Positions 33,060-45,140 of a stretch of 64,000 nt of DNA are shown piece after piece. The first letter of the stretch is position 1. Each line of letters starts with the position of its first letter. The DNA lies in NCBI GenBank assembly GCA_963932145.1, contig OZ010582.1:20073826-20137825 (forward strand). The letters are read 5' to 3'. The translations under genes and the position numbers were made by a program. The stretch comes from Acanthosepion lycidas (lineage: Eukaryota > Mollusca > Cephalopoda > Sepiida > Sepiidae). Under the pieces are notes generated by a model. The model saw nothing but the letters and a program-made list of their open reading frames with translations, was not told the DNA's origin and made no database searches.

Positions 33060-33657
33060 CTATGTTCTACGTTCATGTAGAACGGCCACACTTTCACATT
33101 AATGAGGAGTGGGGTACTCTTGGCTTCTTCCTTTGAACCTGTCTTGTTTCTTATCTTCATCAACAACTTTCATCAGTTGCCAATTCGGTATGCTGATGAC
33201 ACACTCATTTTTACTCCTGCCTTAATAAAGTTCAATAGGTTCAATGATGTAATGAATATGCATACACCTGGGTTCCCCCTCACAGTAATTTAATATGATT
33301 GGCTGGTGTCAGCCATAAATACAGACTGATTGTAGAGATACATGGACGACCCCTATTAGCTATGCCTATTGTCTTTGCCTATTGCCTACCACTACGACGA
33401 GGACCAGTCCATTACGGTTACCTGCTAGATTGTCCTACTCGGTTACAGTAGTCCAAAACCACTTTGCTACTTCAAACAAATATATCCCTTTTCGGGACAT
33501 ATCATTCAACAAAGTAGAACTGGCAGCTGCTCTCGAAAGTGACCTGCAATCAGTTGTTAATTGGGAAGTCTATTTTCTGATCTCACTTGTTTTTTCTGCT
33601 GTTGCCCTTTTTAAATGGTTTTCCATTTCCTCTAATAAAATAGGGTCTTCTTATTAG
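33060..33657 (+). pseudogene. Non-LTR retrotransposon (LINE) RT fragment
   Basis: PVLFLIFINNF followed by PIRYADDTLIF matches the LINE RT block (P-LF-L-IND... YADD). Further on, ISFNKVELAAALESDLQSVV NW resembles the post-catalytic FNK..L..DL..V..W region. About 120 bp of unrelated sequence (33250-33375) lies between them, and stops occur. It lies outside FANCE, upstream of its promoter. Confidence 0.75.
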
Positions 33658-33659
33658 TC

Positions 33660-36600
33660 CTTAACTATGAAATATATCAAATATGTAATGATAGCATTGT
33701 TAGAAAACGTCTTTTAGAGGTCGGAGAGATTTATAATGAATATCTATAATGAAACGGAGTGGACCTAAAAACTCATGAAGTATGTGAGAGAATCGATTTT
33801 CTTGTACATATAAGCTAAAAGTGTATTGGATATTATTGTTGTTGTTGGTAGTGGTGTCAATTTGGAGTTAAAATTTTATTTAAAAGTTTCTTGAATTTTT
33901 TTCAATGTTAGATTTGTTTCTTTTTATCTGACTTTTACTTTTAATTTATTTACAAGACTGGGATTTTGTTTACTTGGGATAAGAGGCTGGGATTTTGTCT
34001 TGTTACCTTTTTCTGTTTACATCTTTCTTGTAGTTTTTATTTTAGTCTTTTAATTCCAAACTAATAGATTAAATTTAAAATTTAGTATTTTCAATAAGCA
34101 AAATACTTTTATGTACTTCAAATTGAATTTAAATTAATTGGAATATTTTTTTCTGATTACTTTACTAATTGATGAAATTGTCCATAAGGATAAATTTGTC
34201 AACACAATATAATTCTCTTAATGGATATAATTGTAATAAAATTACATGATCAATACAACATAAATGCCATTTTTATTAATTTTTTTAACTTCTCAGTAGT
34301 CTTAAAAATACAAAAATAAATGATAAGCATTCTAATATTTTATTGAATTTTAGGTACTTATGTAAATCCTTGTTGAGGAAATGTTAGAAAATTACCAATA
34401 AATCTTAAATTTACCAAAGTTATCAGACACACACACAAAATTCAAAATTCTTTAAAACACTGGGTATCACTGAATTGTAGTAACCTTCTCTGTTTATAAT
34501 TAGTAAATACAGTTTTTATTTAATAACAATATCACTTTACAGCTACAAATTTTAAAAGTTTATAAATTATTTTAATTAAAATGAAAAGAATTCTTGTAAA
34601 AATTCATCATTCATCGAAAAATCTTTTTTCCAAAGACAACAAACCATTTTATTGATAAATTCAAATAAAAGTTTTTCGAATTAAATAATATCTTAGTTTT
34701 ATTTCATTTTTTTATTTTACAATTCAGAGCAGATTTTATATAACTGAGGGTCCTGTGTGACCAAAAAATTTAAAGATTTAAATTCTCTGAGGACTTGTTC
34801 TTAAAAAGAATTGTTCTTTGGGCAATTGTATGAAAGACGAAGGTTATCTTTGTTTCAAAATCACCAGATCTTTAAAAGAAGGTGAAGAAAGTTTTTAATG
34901 AAACAGTTGGCTTGTTAAAGACTTTTTCATTAATAAAAGGAAAAAGGAGTCTCCAATTTTCATCATGGAAATTTCACACTTAAGTAAAAAAACAGCAAAA
35001 CTAAAGAATCATGAAATATGTATAAACATTAATTTCATGGTCATTTTTCTGCTAATCAAAAGCAGAAAGAATGGAAAAATTCTGACATAAAAAATATTAT
35101 TTTAAGCAATGTTTAGTAATAATAATGTTGGGAAGCAAGAATTGCTTCCCCCTTGAATGTATAATTCGTGGTTGTTTTCAACTTGGACATTTTTTTTTTA
35201 AAGGAGTCGTTTAAAAATGTTGCTGATTGAATAAGACGTCTTCCTGTCTTGTCATTTTTGTGAGACGCTTCCCGCTTTAAGTAACGTGTTTGGTTTGCTA
35301 CTACTATCAACGATCTTCATCTTAGTACACAGACAAAAAAAGTAGAAGTGGAGATATTTGCATTTAAAAAATGTCATGTATTCTGTCATTTTTTTGGGTG
35401 TCAAAACCTAAGCATGTTGATTTTAAAAATATTTCAAAATCCATTTAGATTTTGATAAAACTGTTACTATTTATGTAAAAGAGAATATGATTTAAGAAAC
35501 AGCAGATATTTTTAGTGCTCAGTATTAAAAATATTAAAATAATATTAAGAATAGCATTTTAATAATAAAATGCTATTCTTAATTTTATCAAGAAACTTGA
35601 AAGTCGGGATAAAATTTATATTTAGAAGTTAAGTAATCTTTTCATATAATATGATATATAAAATTTATATTTAGAAGTTAAGTAATCTTTTCATATAATA
35701 TGAAAAGATTACTTATAAATTTTATCCCGATTTTCAAGTTTCTTGATAAAATTTCCAGTCTTCAGGGGATTCTGGTTTTAAATGATATTTCCAATTTTTT
35801 CAATTTGTTCCGCGTCTTTTCAATCCATTTTTGCACACGTGTGTATTCATGAATTTAAGTTAACCTTCTTTTACATGCGCTCGTTCATGAAATTTTGCTT
35901 TTGTTCACTTTTTCATTTTTTCGGCTGTAGATTTTTCTTCCAGTTGTAAATTTTTTTTTCAAAATTAAATTTTTCTTTGAAATTAGTTTTTTTATGGTTT
36001 ATATTGCTATTTTTAATTAAATTGTAATATTTGTTAATTTTCATTATTAATTAAATTATAACATTTTAGCTAATAATTTAATTAATATTTTAATTAATTT
36101 ATTATGTTATTAAAGTAACAAAGTAAATATTTGTTAATATGTTGGCATCAACTGATTATTTCATTCTTATTTAATAATTCAATTTGCTTATTAAAAGTTA
36201 ATGATAATTTTTCTTCTAAACACATTCTACAGGAACTGTGACAACTTAATTATTCTTAAAATAATCTTAAAATTATTATATGGCTGTTGATTGGATATTA
36301 TTATTAACTACAAATGCACAGAATCATAACTTTTGCTTTTCAGTTATCTTTCTCACACGAGTTGTGTTGTAGCTAATACACACTGATTGAAAGAACAAAT
36401 AAATGTATATACTCAATATTAATGTCAAAATAAATTTGTACAGAATATGTAAAGAATTAACATGGTAATACTGTGATGCGTGTTCTAAGTGTATATATCT
36501 ATTGTACATCTAATGATTCAAGAAAAAACAACGAAACTCCACATGTGGATCAACAAATAAATATATATTGAAATATAACATACAAAACAATCATGCAATG

Positions 36601-37486
36601 AAGTGTAATGATTAAAGAAAAAAAGTTGTTCCCCTTCAACTGTATTCTGATTTATGATTGAATGTTCGAAAGAGTTTCTCTTGAATAAGAATGTTCAGGA
36701 TTCTATGTTGAATAGAGTTTGCTGTTAGAATAGAATACAGTTAATTAAGAAATGTGTTAGAGAAATTAATAGAGTGCTGGTTCATGAACTTGGCTGAGTC
36801 ATAGAGAGAGAGATATGTATAATGTGTTACAAAAATCTGTGTCTGTGTGTACGTTTGAAATGTGAGTAAAGTTGTAGGTTTGTGTGGACAGGCGAAAATA
36901 GCTGGACTCTACTGGCATCTTGTGGAAAAATTGCTTCTTTTAAAGCTACCGATAGGCTCCCGGTGAAAACACAGGAAAAATTGATTTATCACTAAAATGT
37001 TTGATTGGTTAAAATTTGACCAATTACTGATTTTGTATCAAAGAAACATGTGAGCAAGTTCACGACTGAAAAATTCAAAGTGATAACTGCGATTGCTAAA
37101 TTGTCTTATAGAAAAGCAGTATTGATTTACTAGCCAATCGCAAATGAATAAATTGTGGGTGTGGAAAAGCATAGCAGTCGCTACAATACTGTAGGTAATA
37201 GATAGATATAATATGTGAAAGTTAGGTAACTGCAATGTGCAGTTTAACTTTGCTAATATTAATTATAAAATGCTTTATTTTGCAGAAAATGAAGATGATG
37301 AAAACTACACAATTTCAAAATATGATCCTTGAAGTGCTTATTCAAATATGCATTTATTTTTTAGTGTGAATTAATACAGTAGATAGCACATTGATTTCTC
37401 ATGTCTGAATGTAAATCATTGAAATGTTTTGCAAATGTCTTCCAAGTAAAACTCTTTTTATGACTGCTTCAATACTTCACTTCTGT
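33660..37486. other. AT-rich non-coding region
   Basis: No convincing gene. It holds part of a dispersed repeat (34310-34790) and a fold-back (35582-35752). Short reading frames at 35113 and 36324 show no motif. Confidence 0.5.
35547..35752. repeat. Fold-back repeat with internal tandem duplication
   Basis: A perfect hairpin (35547-35580, AAGAATAGCATTTTA and complement) is followed by inverted arms 35582-35620 and about 35715-35752 (ATTTTATCAAGAAACTTGAA against TTTCAAGTTTCTTGATAAAA). Between them a unit of about 48 bp (AAATTTATATTTAGAAGTTA...) is duplicated in tandem. Confidence 0.8.
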
Positions 37487-37491
37487 ATAAG

Positions 37492-37733
37492 TGTTATGAT
37501 GTTGATTTGGGGTTAGTAGAGACAAACGCCAAATAACACGTAACAATAAAAAGGGTTTTTATAGGTTGGTAAAAGGTACAGAAATCGCCTGAGTAGTCAA
37601 TAACTAGCTCAGCTAAGAACTTCTTTGTCTCTTGGATTCCCTCATGTCAACTGACATGCCACTATGTAAAGTCCTTGTTTACAGAGGCAGACAAGTTCAT
37701 CTTCAAGAGGGGTGGTAGGTTTCCGACACAACA
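37492..37733 (-). mobile_element. Solo LTR, 242 bp, with 5-bp target duplication
   Basis: The unit starts TGTTATGA, ends ACACAACA and is flanked by ATAAG on both sides (37487-37491 and 37734-37738). A minus-strand TATAAAAACCC (about 37552-37563) gives the orientation. It has the same length as the family B LTR at 42360-42601, but I cannot show they are one family. Confidence 0.75.
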
Positions 37734-38789
37734 ATAAGCTATATTTTTTTTTTCCAATTTTAAAAATGAAATATTTTGTTTCCTAAATGTTTTACAGTGA
37801 AAATTTTATTTCTTCTAAATTTAATTTTTTTTAATAATAATAACCATTTCCACCCAAAATATTTTATTAGTTGAGACTAAAAAATAGTAAATGTATATGA
37901 GTTTTTCTTACATATCTTTATTTCATGTGTTCCAGAATTGACTTTTTAAAAGTAATAATACTTGTATTGAAATAATCTTGTTGATCAATAACAAAAATTT
38001 ACAGAAAAATAATTACTTTATAAGAAATAAAATATTGATTTGTTTTATTACAAGCCACCATACTTACAAATGGAAGCAGTTCAGCTTAGAGCTGTCAACA
38101 AAAATTTATGTTGTTCTCAGTCAGTTGGTAATTTAAATGTCACTTCACCCACTTAAACTGACTTTTTACTCATACTGACTGATGTGAGACATTTATATTA
38201 TAGAAATACAATTTAAATAAAAACACGAAGTTTATGGAGTTTAGTTAAATCGAGTTAATTTCTCATTATCTTGATGTTATTGTTATAATTATTTTTATTT
38301 TTAATATTTTTATTTGTTAAGTGTAAAGTTATTTTAGTTAGGCCCAGTATAAATTATTTTTTATTCAAATGAAATCAGAAACTACAGCATATATTCCTGT
38401 TTAGGAATATAATTATTTGGTTAAAAAGTCAGATTAAATTCAACAGAGAAGGTTTGTTTAATAAGGATACATTTTCTGATATCATTTAAAAATAAAACTC
38501 AGACAAAACAAGTCTCATCAAATATTAGTTAAAGTCAGGGGAGATTACTTTTATCTAAGTAACCTCCCTTAGATTTTTTTCTTATTATGTAAGGCGAAGC
38601 TATAATCCTTTCAGAAGTAATCAAAATAAATTAAGCGAACCGTTTATTTGCTATTTCATTATTTATTTGCATTATCTTTAGAAAGTATGCATAAACGTGT
38701 CTCGTTAAATTGTAAACGGTCATTTTTTAAAAACAGCTTAAGAAGAAATTGTAAGTATTTTTTTTTTAATTGGTATCACTCCTTGCAAG

Positions 38790-38978
38790 GCAGTAAAGGA
38801 GTTAAAGAATGTGGAAGAATTAGGAACAGAAACATTAATAATGAGCGGGAAGAGGAAAAGAGTAATCAGGAGGACAGTAGATAGCGATTGACATTGGATT
38901 TAAATTTTTGAAGATTAAATTTGGTTGGGAAGCTGGAAGGGAGTTCCTCAAGTGAGAAGTGTGAAAAAAGAAACTTAG
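38790..38978 (+). repeat. SINE-like dispersed repeat fragment
   Basis: GATTTAAATTTTTGAAGATTAAATTT and GGAAGGGAGTTCCTCAAGTG correspond to stretches near 15360-15430 and 31370-31400. It abuts the family A LTR. Confidence 0.45.
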
Positions 38979-39086
38979 TGCTGTTTAGTGTTACTGACTC
39001 ACAGGAAGTAGTATGCACTCAGTTGCCTCATGGGTAATAGCTATAGCTATTTATAGTCTTTGTGACTTCATAATGTAAATGAGTCA
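38979..39086 (-). repeat. Family A 3' LTR, about 108 bp
   Basis: It starts TGACTCATTTACA after a purine-rich GGGAGATGAGG and ends GTAACACTAAACAGCA. It contains TATAAATAG. The homologous copy lies at 62798-62904. An LTR this short is unusual. Confidence 0.65.
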
Positions 39087-39159
39087 CCTCATCTCCCTGT
39101 ACAGAAGAGGTCTTATCCCTTTTTTAACCCTGGTACTTCTTCTGGGAGCTTTTGTCTTC

Positions 39160-39800
39160 TCACTATTTTCCTCCCTCTCTAAGAGATTGTCTAGATATGG
39201 AAGATTTTGATCTTTTTCTTTTTTCATAGGAGTGTTCTTCTAACAATTGTTCATCTTCAGAGTCTATATCACTCTCAATTTCACTGTCACGTCTGTCTTG
39301 CCTTGACGTGACACTTTTGCCTTCATTACTTTCAGGTTTATTATACATATCTTCATCATTATCATGTTGCAATCTAACTTGGTCTGCATATGCTAATATC
39401 CAATTTTCATTTTTTTTCTATTATCATAGTGTTCTGTTCACTTTCCATTATGAATCTTGCCTCTTGTAGGTTACATTCATTATTCTTTTTATACCATAGT
39501 TTTTCATTAGTAGCATAGGACATGGTCAATAGGGCTCTAATTTGTCTATCCATGAGGGTGGATGAGCTTCCAGAATAGCTTAACAACAAATTAGGAAAAA
39601 ATGTTTCTAACTTTTCTTTCATTGCACATTATACACCTTTTTACATATTCTTCTACATTTGTAGAATAGCCTGGCCACCATACCTCTAGCTTTAATCTTC
39701 TTTGTGTAAACATTATTTCTCAATGAACATCATCAAGTATGCTTTTTGTAATTTTTCTCCTTTGTTTGCTGGAGGAACCATGACGTCTCCATTACAACAT
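39160..39800 (-). pseudogene. Family A integrase (minus copy), core deleted
   Basis: LEVWWPGYSTNVEEYVKRCI then MCNER (39630-39720) is the end of the HHCC domain. The text then jumps to ETFFPNLLLSYSGSSSTLMD, a C-terminal region, so both catalytic Asp and Glu blocks are absent. The plus copy keeps them (60370-60470). The tail (39163-39372) is a highly charged SEIESDIDSEDEQ-type stretch. Confidence 0.75.
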
Positions 39801-39899
39801 TACCCTTTTCTATGGTGAATTTGTGTTTAACCTCTTTAAATGCCTTTCTATCCGTGAGCAATTATTCCACTTATTGTTTTTTATCCTGAACAATATACT

Positions 39900-40460
39900 G
39901 TTCGATATGAGAGCTTGCTTCATATCCTCAGCTAAGTTGTCCATCAAAAAATATAAGTTTTGAGCTAGTGTAAGAAAATATCTTCAAATTTTTCCTCCTT
40001 TTTCTCACTTTTAGAAGTAATAAATCTCAATCTTGACACAGTGTCTACACGTGGAATGGTATTGTCTTTCATGTACACAATATCAAAGTCAACCACCATT
40101 AACATTAAGGTCCATCTTAGAATTCTAGAAGATGTTACCTTAGGAAGTTCCTTCCTAGGATTAAATATGAATTCTAAAGGTCTATGGTTGAACCCTAGTA
40201 GGAATTTCTTTCCAAGCTCTGTTTGTCATCCATATTATGGTCAATGCTTCTTTCTCAATATTTGAATAGTTCACTTTAGCTTTTGACAATTTTCTTGAAA
40301 GATTCATAATAGAATGACCATCCTGAGCTAATATCCCCGATATTGAGTGTTCACTTGCATCAGTTGTTACTATTATTTCCTTTCTAGAGTCAAATATTTT
40401 TTGCTATTGGATTCTTTGATAGAAGAGCTTTAAATTTTCAAATACCATTTGTTGTTCGTT
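39900..40460 (-). pseudogene. Family A RNase H region (minus copy)
   Basis: Fragments across several frames correspond to the plus copy at 59300-59770 (for example a TTDASEHSISGI-type block near 40350). It is heavily interrupted. Confidence 0.6.
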
Positions 40461-40463
40461 TGT

Positions 40464-41234
40464 TCAAATAAATTCCACATTCTTTTTTTTAAAGCAGCAA
40501 AAAGTTCTGTCAAACTGGAGTATCGCTTTACATATTATTTGTAGAAATTTACAAGCCCTAAGAAAAATTCCAATTCTTTTCTTAGTTACTTCAACTTTTA
40601 ATATTTTGTCAATTAACAATTGGTCTGGTGATATGCCTTCCTTAAATATGTAATATCCCAAAAATGATATTTCTTTAGTGTTGTGTGCACATTTTTTTTT
40701 AATTGTTAATCCAGCATTTTTTATCTTATTCAAAACTCATTTGAATTCTTTATCGTTAATAAACCCAACACAAATGTCATCCTGGTAGCATATTATATTT
40801 TTTATATCACTATGAATAACTTGCTCTATACCCCTTTGAAAAATACATGCCATTTTAATTCCACACAATATTCTTTTCCATCTTAATAAGCCTATTGGCG
40901 TGTTTATTATTGTGACTTCTTTAAAGTTTTCATCAATAGCTATTTGATGGTGTGCCAACTTTAGATCAATATTAGAGAATGTTTTCATACCCGCATTGGG
41001 AATAGGATATGAGTCTGCACATATTTTGTGGTTTACACCAATTTTGTTGTCCCCATAAATGTGCAAATCCCCATCCTTGTTTCTTAAAATTACTAAGGGT
41101 GAGACTCGCTTGTTCCCTTCTGGTAGAACTTGTTCAAGTAGATTTTGTTCCAGTAATATTTTTAATTTTTCCACAACTTTCAGTAGTAGATCAAATGGCA
41201 CTTTTTGTACTTGAAAATATGATGCGGAAGACAT
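40464..41234 (-). pseudogene. Family A reverse transcriptase (minus copy)
   Basis: The frame 41234-40737 shows VSPLVILRNKDGDLHIYGD, NHKICADSYPIPN, SNIDLKLAHHQIAI, PIGLLRWKRILCGI and IICYQDDICVGF (catalytic YQDD). After a stop the next frame (40733-40464) gives KEISFLGYYIF and the thumb-like end. The core motif is intact but the frame is split. Confidence 0.82.
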
Positions 41235-41439
41235 TTTCCTTTAGTTTTAACTTTGCTTCATAGTTTTTTCTTCTGTTTTTGACTTTGTTTACCAATTTTA
41301 TTGAACTTATGTTCAGTACATCATTTGCTATTAGACCATGATTCTTTTCACAGTTTGCCACAATAATTGGTAATATGGCAAACTTACTTTTTAGTTCCAC
41401 ATAGACTTCAAAATAGCTTAACGTTTTTATCATGGATCT

Positions 41440-42349
41440 GTCTAATGATTCTTTTCTTTAATCTTGGTTTTCCTAATTTCTTCCAGAAGTTTCTGGGCAT
41501 CAACATCATGTCACTTCCTGTATCTAGTTGCATGTCCAATAACACATCATTTATTCAAATTTTTAATAACCCTTTTTCATTTGTTTTTTGTTCAATGAAA
41601 AGACATCCATACTAATTTTCTTTTCATTTTGTTGAACTGTCTCTACATTTTTCTTTTTGGATTTACACATGGGTTTAAAATGATTCATTTTGAAACAATT
41701 TTCACAGTTTTTTTTTTATATGCTGGACACATTATTTTGTCTTTTTTTTCATCAAGTATGTGCCCATTTTCTCTTCTGGATCTGTAGCTTTTGTTCTATT
41801 AAATTTTTGAATTAATTCTTGTTGCTGAACAAATTCAATACACTGTTCTAATGACAACTTTCCCAGTTGTAAATGCATTAGAGTCATTTGCCAATACTTC
41901 TCATTTTGAAGGCTGTTTACCAATTTCATTTGGATCAAATTAACAATTGACTAGTTTTATTAATATATTTAATGGCCTGTTTTAAACGAAAAACATATTC
42001 AATAACTGGTTCATTCATTTTTTGACAAATATTCATAAACTTAGCTCTCTCTGCATTCACTAATTTTTTTCTTAGGTGCTATGTTTTTCCCTATTAGTTG
42101 ATTCATATCATCAAACATCATTTCCTCCATCTGTCTTGGGTGTGGAATTGTTGATAATTTTATAATAGTCTCACAACCAGCAGTTGTCAAGAAGAGATCA
42201 GCTATTTGGTTTTCTTCCCCAAATGATTTTAAATCCTTCAGCTTTTTTGTTCCAGCTTTAGCTGCTAGTATCCTAAGCCACGCTTGTGTGTATTCATATT
42301 TATCTAATGATAACTGTTTGTTCAGTTCTTTAGATAAAAGTGGCACCAT
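41440..42349 (-). pseudogene. Family A gag and protease start (minus copy)
   Basis: It begins MVPLLSKELNKQLSLDKYE at 42349. A shift near 42075 and stops follow, then LQNEKYWQMTLMHLQLGKLS (41938-41732), then a CCHC zinc knuckle CENCFKMNHFKPMC near 41665-41715. DMQLDTGSDMMLMP near 41495-41540 is the protease active site. Gag and protease appear to be one reading unit in the ancestor. Confidence 0.75.
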
Positions 42350-42359
42350 TGTAGTGTAG

Positions 42360-42601
42360 TGTTACTGATGTGGGGCCAAAGTCGGGACCACAGAAGGAAA
42401 ACACGGAACACGGATTAGATGTAAGAAAGATATATTAACAACAGGTTACAAAGATAGTGTAAGTGTAGCTTACTATATGTTAGTGTCCAATACGGGTAGT
42501 CTTACGCGGCTCTCTCTCTCTGTCTCTCTGACTAGAGTGTTGTGTCACATACTTAATATAGACCTGGAAGAGTCTATTGTGTAGGTAGTTCCGGTCTTAC
42601 A
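42360..42601 (-). repeat. Family B 3' LTR, 242 bp
   Basis: On the minus strand it starts TGTAAGACCGG just after the purine tract GGAAGGGGGTAT and ends CATCAGTAACA, where family A sequence begins. The polypurine context fixes its start. Confidence 0.75.
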
Positions 42602-42655
42602 ATACCCCCTTCCAAGAGTTTTCTTTTTTTGAAAAGGAGAGAAAAAATAAAACTG

Positions 42656-43367
42656 TTAATACTTTTTCCTCTTGGGATTTACGTCGAGCGGTTGAGTAAA
42701 TTTCCTTTTCCTTCCTGAGTGTCGCACTTCAGGAGAGAGTTGGAGCATGCCGAGATCAAAGTGATCGAAAATTACGTCGATCGGCTCTTCACAGTTATTT
42801 TGTAGTGATTCCTCCGATTCCTTCAAACGTCATTTTCTGAGCTGGTTCCAATGGCGTTTGTGAGTGTTTTTCGGTCCTTGGACAATATAGACCAGTTCGC
42901 CAATTCTTTGTTTTATGGTGCCTACTTCCCAGAATGCTATATTGTTTTTGTAAGCCTTGAAAAAGACTTTATCGCCAGGATTGAAATATTTCTTATGAGG
43001 CGATACGTTTTTGTTTTTTTTTTAACTTTGTTTGCCGTGGAATAAGTTTGTCGAAGACAGACTTGATTTTCCTTGCGAACATTGTTTCTGCAGGCGAGCT
43101 TCCCATAGGCGTGTTCGGATTAGGGGTTATCCGATACACCTGCAGAAACTGTTGGTACTGAGGCGTTGTAATGTGATATGACTTGCAGAAGTCTCTAAAT
43201 TCACTTGATGTGAATTGAGTGCCATTATCTGTAACTACACAATCTACCATGCCAAAACGCGCGAATAGCTCGTGTAAAAATCCGATTGTGCAGTTTGTGG
43301 TTGGTCTTTTGCATTGTAGGACCTCAGGCCATTTTGAGTGGCTATCCACAACAATGAGGTAGTACAT
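42656..43367 (-). pseudogene. Family B integrase core and C-terminus with internal deletion
   Basis: YLIVVDSHSKWPEV and DCVVTDNGTQFTSSEF carry the core. From HITTPQYQQFLQVYRITPNP the expected HPQSNGQAER block is absent, so the catalytic Glu is deleted. A slip at the A run 43012-43023 moves the end (FNPGDKVFFKAYKNN, then YIVQGPKNTHKRHWNQLRKR) to another frame, ending with TAA at 42656-42658. Confidence 0.85.
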
Positions 43368-44066
43368 AGGCTATAGGCCCTGCAAAATCGATATGAATTC
43401 TTTGCCATGGATGGTCTGTGTTTGGCCATGGTTTGCACGTCGTGGTTGGAGCTTTTGCTGCAAGCGCGCATCCTTTGCATGATTCTATCATGTCTGCTAT
43501 GTCCTTGTCCATGTTTGGCCAATAAACATAGCTGCACATGTACGGTTCTTCCCCGGATGTCCCATGTGAAAATCCCTGAGGATTTTTCTTTGTGGGCTGT
43601 TTGGAATCACTACGCGGTTATTGTATAGTAGGACATCATCGCAGAGGGAAAAAACTTCAGGCACATTGGGGTCTTTGTTGCGAATTTTGCTTTTTATGGA
43701 TTGAATGAATTCCTCCTCTCGAGACTCCCTTTTTATGTCGGCCAAAGTAACTGGCAGCTCTCTTATGGTACTCGCGATCATGTTTTTGATTTCACAATTT
43801 GTCCTTAGAGTAGCAATGATGGAGTCTTCAAAGACTTCTGTATTTTTTGGAATTAGTCGCGATAAACTGCCTGCATGGCAAATATTTTTGGATGTTAGGA
43901 ACTCTATCTTGAAATTATAGTTTAAGAGAATCGTTCCCCAACGAAGTAGTCTATTTGCAGTATAAACTGGCAGAGCTTTTTTAGAACCAAAAATTGTAAT
44001 TAGAGGTTTATGGTCCGCCTGCAGTATGAACTGTCTACCATGTAGATATCTGTGAAACTTTGTCAC
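43342..44066 (-). pseudogene. Family B RNase H end and integrase zinc domain
   Basis: LQADHKPLITIFG is the ADHKPL block. FHMGHPGKNRTCAAMF, then (one base shifted) YVYWPNMDKDIADMIESCKG C with CALAAKAP, is the HHCC domain of K02A2.6-like integrases. WQRIHIDFAGPI carries the first catalytic Asp. The frame changes near 43530. Confidence 0.85.
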
Positions 44067-45140
44067 AGCGAATATTAACCCTAGAGACTTTCACTATTTG
44101 GGAATATTGTTTCTCAGCTGAAAGTAGAGATCTTGATGCGTGAGCCACAGCTTTTCGCGTACCATCTGGCAGTTTATGCAGAATGGAAGCACCAATGCCG
44201 TAAGAGCTTGCATCACTTGCGACTATGATGTCGAGACTAGAGTCGTAATGGGTGAGGGAGGGGTCCGAAGTAAGCGTTTTCTTGATATTCTCGAATGCGT
44301 CTTGGCATTCCGGGGTCCATGACCATGGTTTGTCCTTTTTTAACAGTTGGTTGAGAGGCCCTCTCAAATTTTGCATGTTCTTAATGAACCCTTGGTAAAA
44401 GTTAGCTCGGCCGAGGAAGCTTTGTAACGCTTGAACGTTATCTGGGGCCGGCATGTTTCTGATCGCGTTGGCTCTTTCTGGATCCGGCCGACGACCGTCT
44501 TTATTTATAATGTGCACTAAGTATTTAATCTCTGGTAAGAAAAAGTCGCACTTTGCCTCCTTAACCTTAAATCCGTATTCTTGTATCTTTTCGAATACGT
44601 TTATTATATGGTTCCGGTGCTCTGCCGCAGTTTTACTAGTAACCATTATATCATCCAAATAGGCTGTTGCGTAGTCAAGGTCGCCCAGCATGGCGTCCAT
44701 GACCTGCTGGAAAATTGCAGGTGCAACCTTTACTCCAAAAGCCAGCCTGTTGTATTTGTACAACCCTCTATGGGTGTTTATGCAGAGCAATTTGGAACTT
44801 TCTTCTTCCACCTCTATCTGAAGGTATGCGTCCGAGAGGTCGATTTCAGAATTTTTTTTTCCACCATTGAGATTATTGAAAATTTCTTCAGGGCTTGGGA
44901 GAGGATAGTGGTGATCTTGCAAGGCATCATTTAACCATGTGTAAAAATCTGCGCATACTCGTATTTGATGGGACTTCTTTTTTACGTAGACCCTAGGTGC
45001 TGCCCACTAGCTGAAATCTGTTTTTGACAGAATACCTGCTTGTTCGAGTCTATCTAACTCTTTGTTGATTTGCTCTAGAGCAGCGAAAGGGACATTCCGT
45101 TTTTTTTTGAATACCGGTTGTGCACTGAATGCAAATACGT
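44035..45140 (-). pseudogene. Family B RT and RNase H
   Basis: The minus strand shows LDVFAFSAQPVFKKKRNVPF, DRLEQAGILSKTDFS, a TAG at 45007-45009, WAAPRVYVKKK, SEIDLSDAYLQIEV, YNRLAFGVKVAPAIFQQVM, TAYLDDIMVTS (catalytic YLDD), FLGRANFYQGF and DIIVASDASSYGIGASI (RNase H). A frameshift near 44080 moves the RNase H end to another frame (FAVTKFHRYLHGRQFILQAD from about 44066). Confidence 0.88.

Larger units (their letters stand above)
38979..42359 (-). mobile_element. Family A gypsy-type retrotransposon, minus copy (decayed)
   Basis: On the minus strand, reading down from 42349, it has gag, zinc knuckle, protease, RT, RNase H, integrase and a short LTR, in gypsy order. The plus-strand copy at 57723-62904 is homologous along most of its length, which confirms the unit. 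It holds many stops and frameshifts. Most of the integrase core is missing. Its 5' LTR is lost at the junction with family B. Confidence 0.85.
42602..45140 (-). mobile_element. Family B gypsy (Mag/K02A2.6-like) pol, 5'-truncated
   Basis: RT, RNase H and integrase lie in order on the minus strand and lead into a polypurine tract and LTR. The upstream part (protease, gag, 5' LTR) is missing because family E LTR sequence begins at about 45129. Confidence 0.85.

Noticed and set aside
44140..44934. Plus-strand reading frames opposite family B RT
   Set aside because: They are shadows of the minus-strand RT, which has all the conserved blocks in order.
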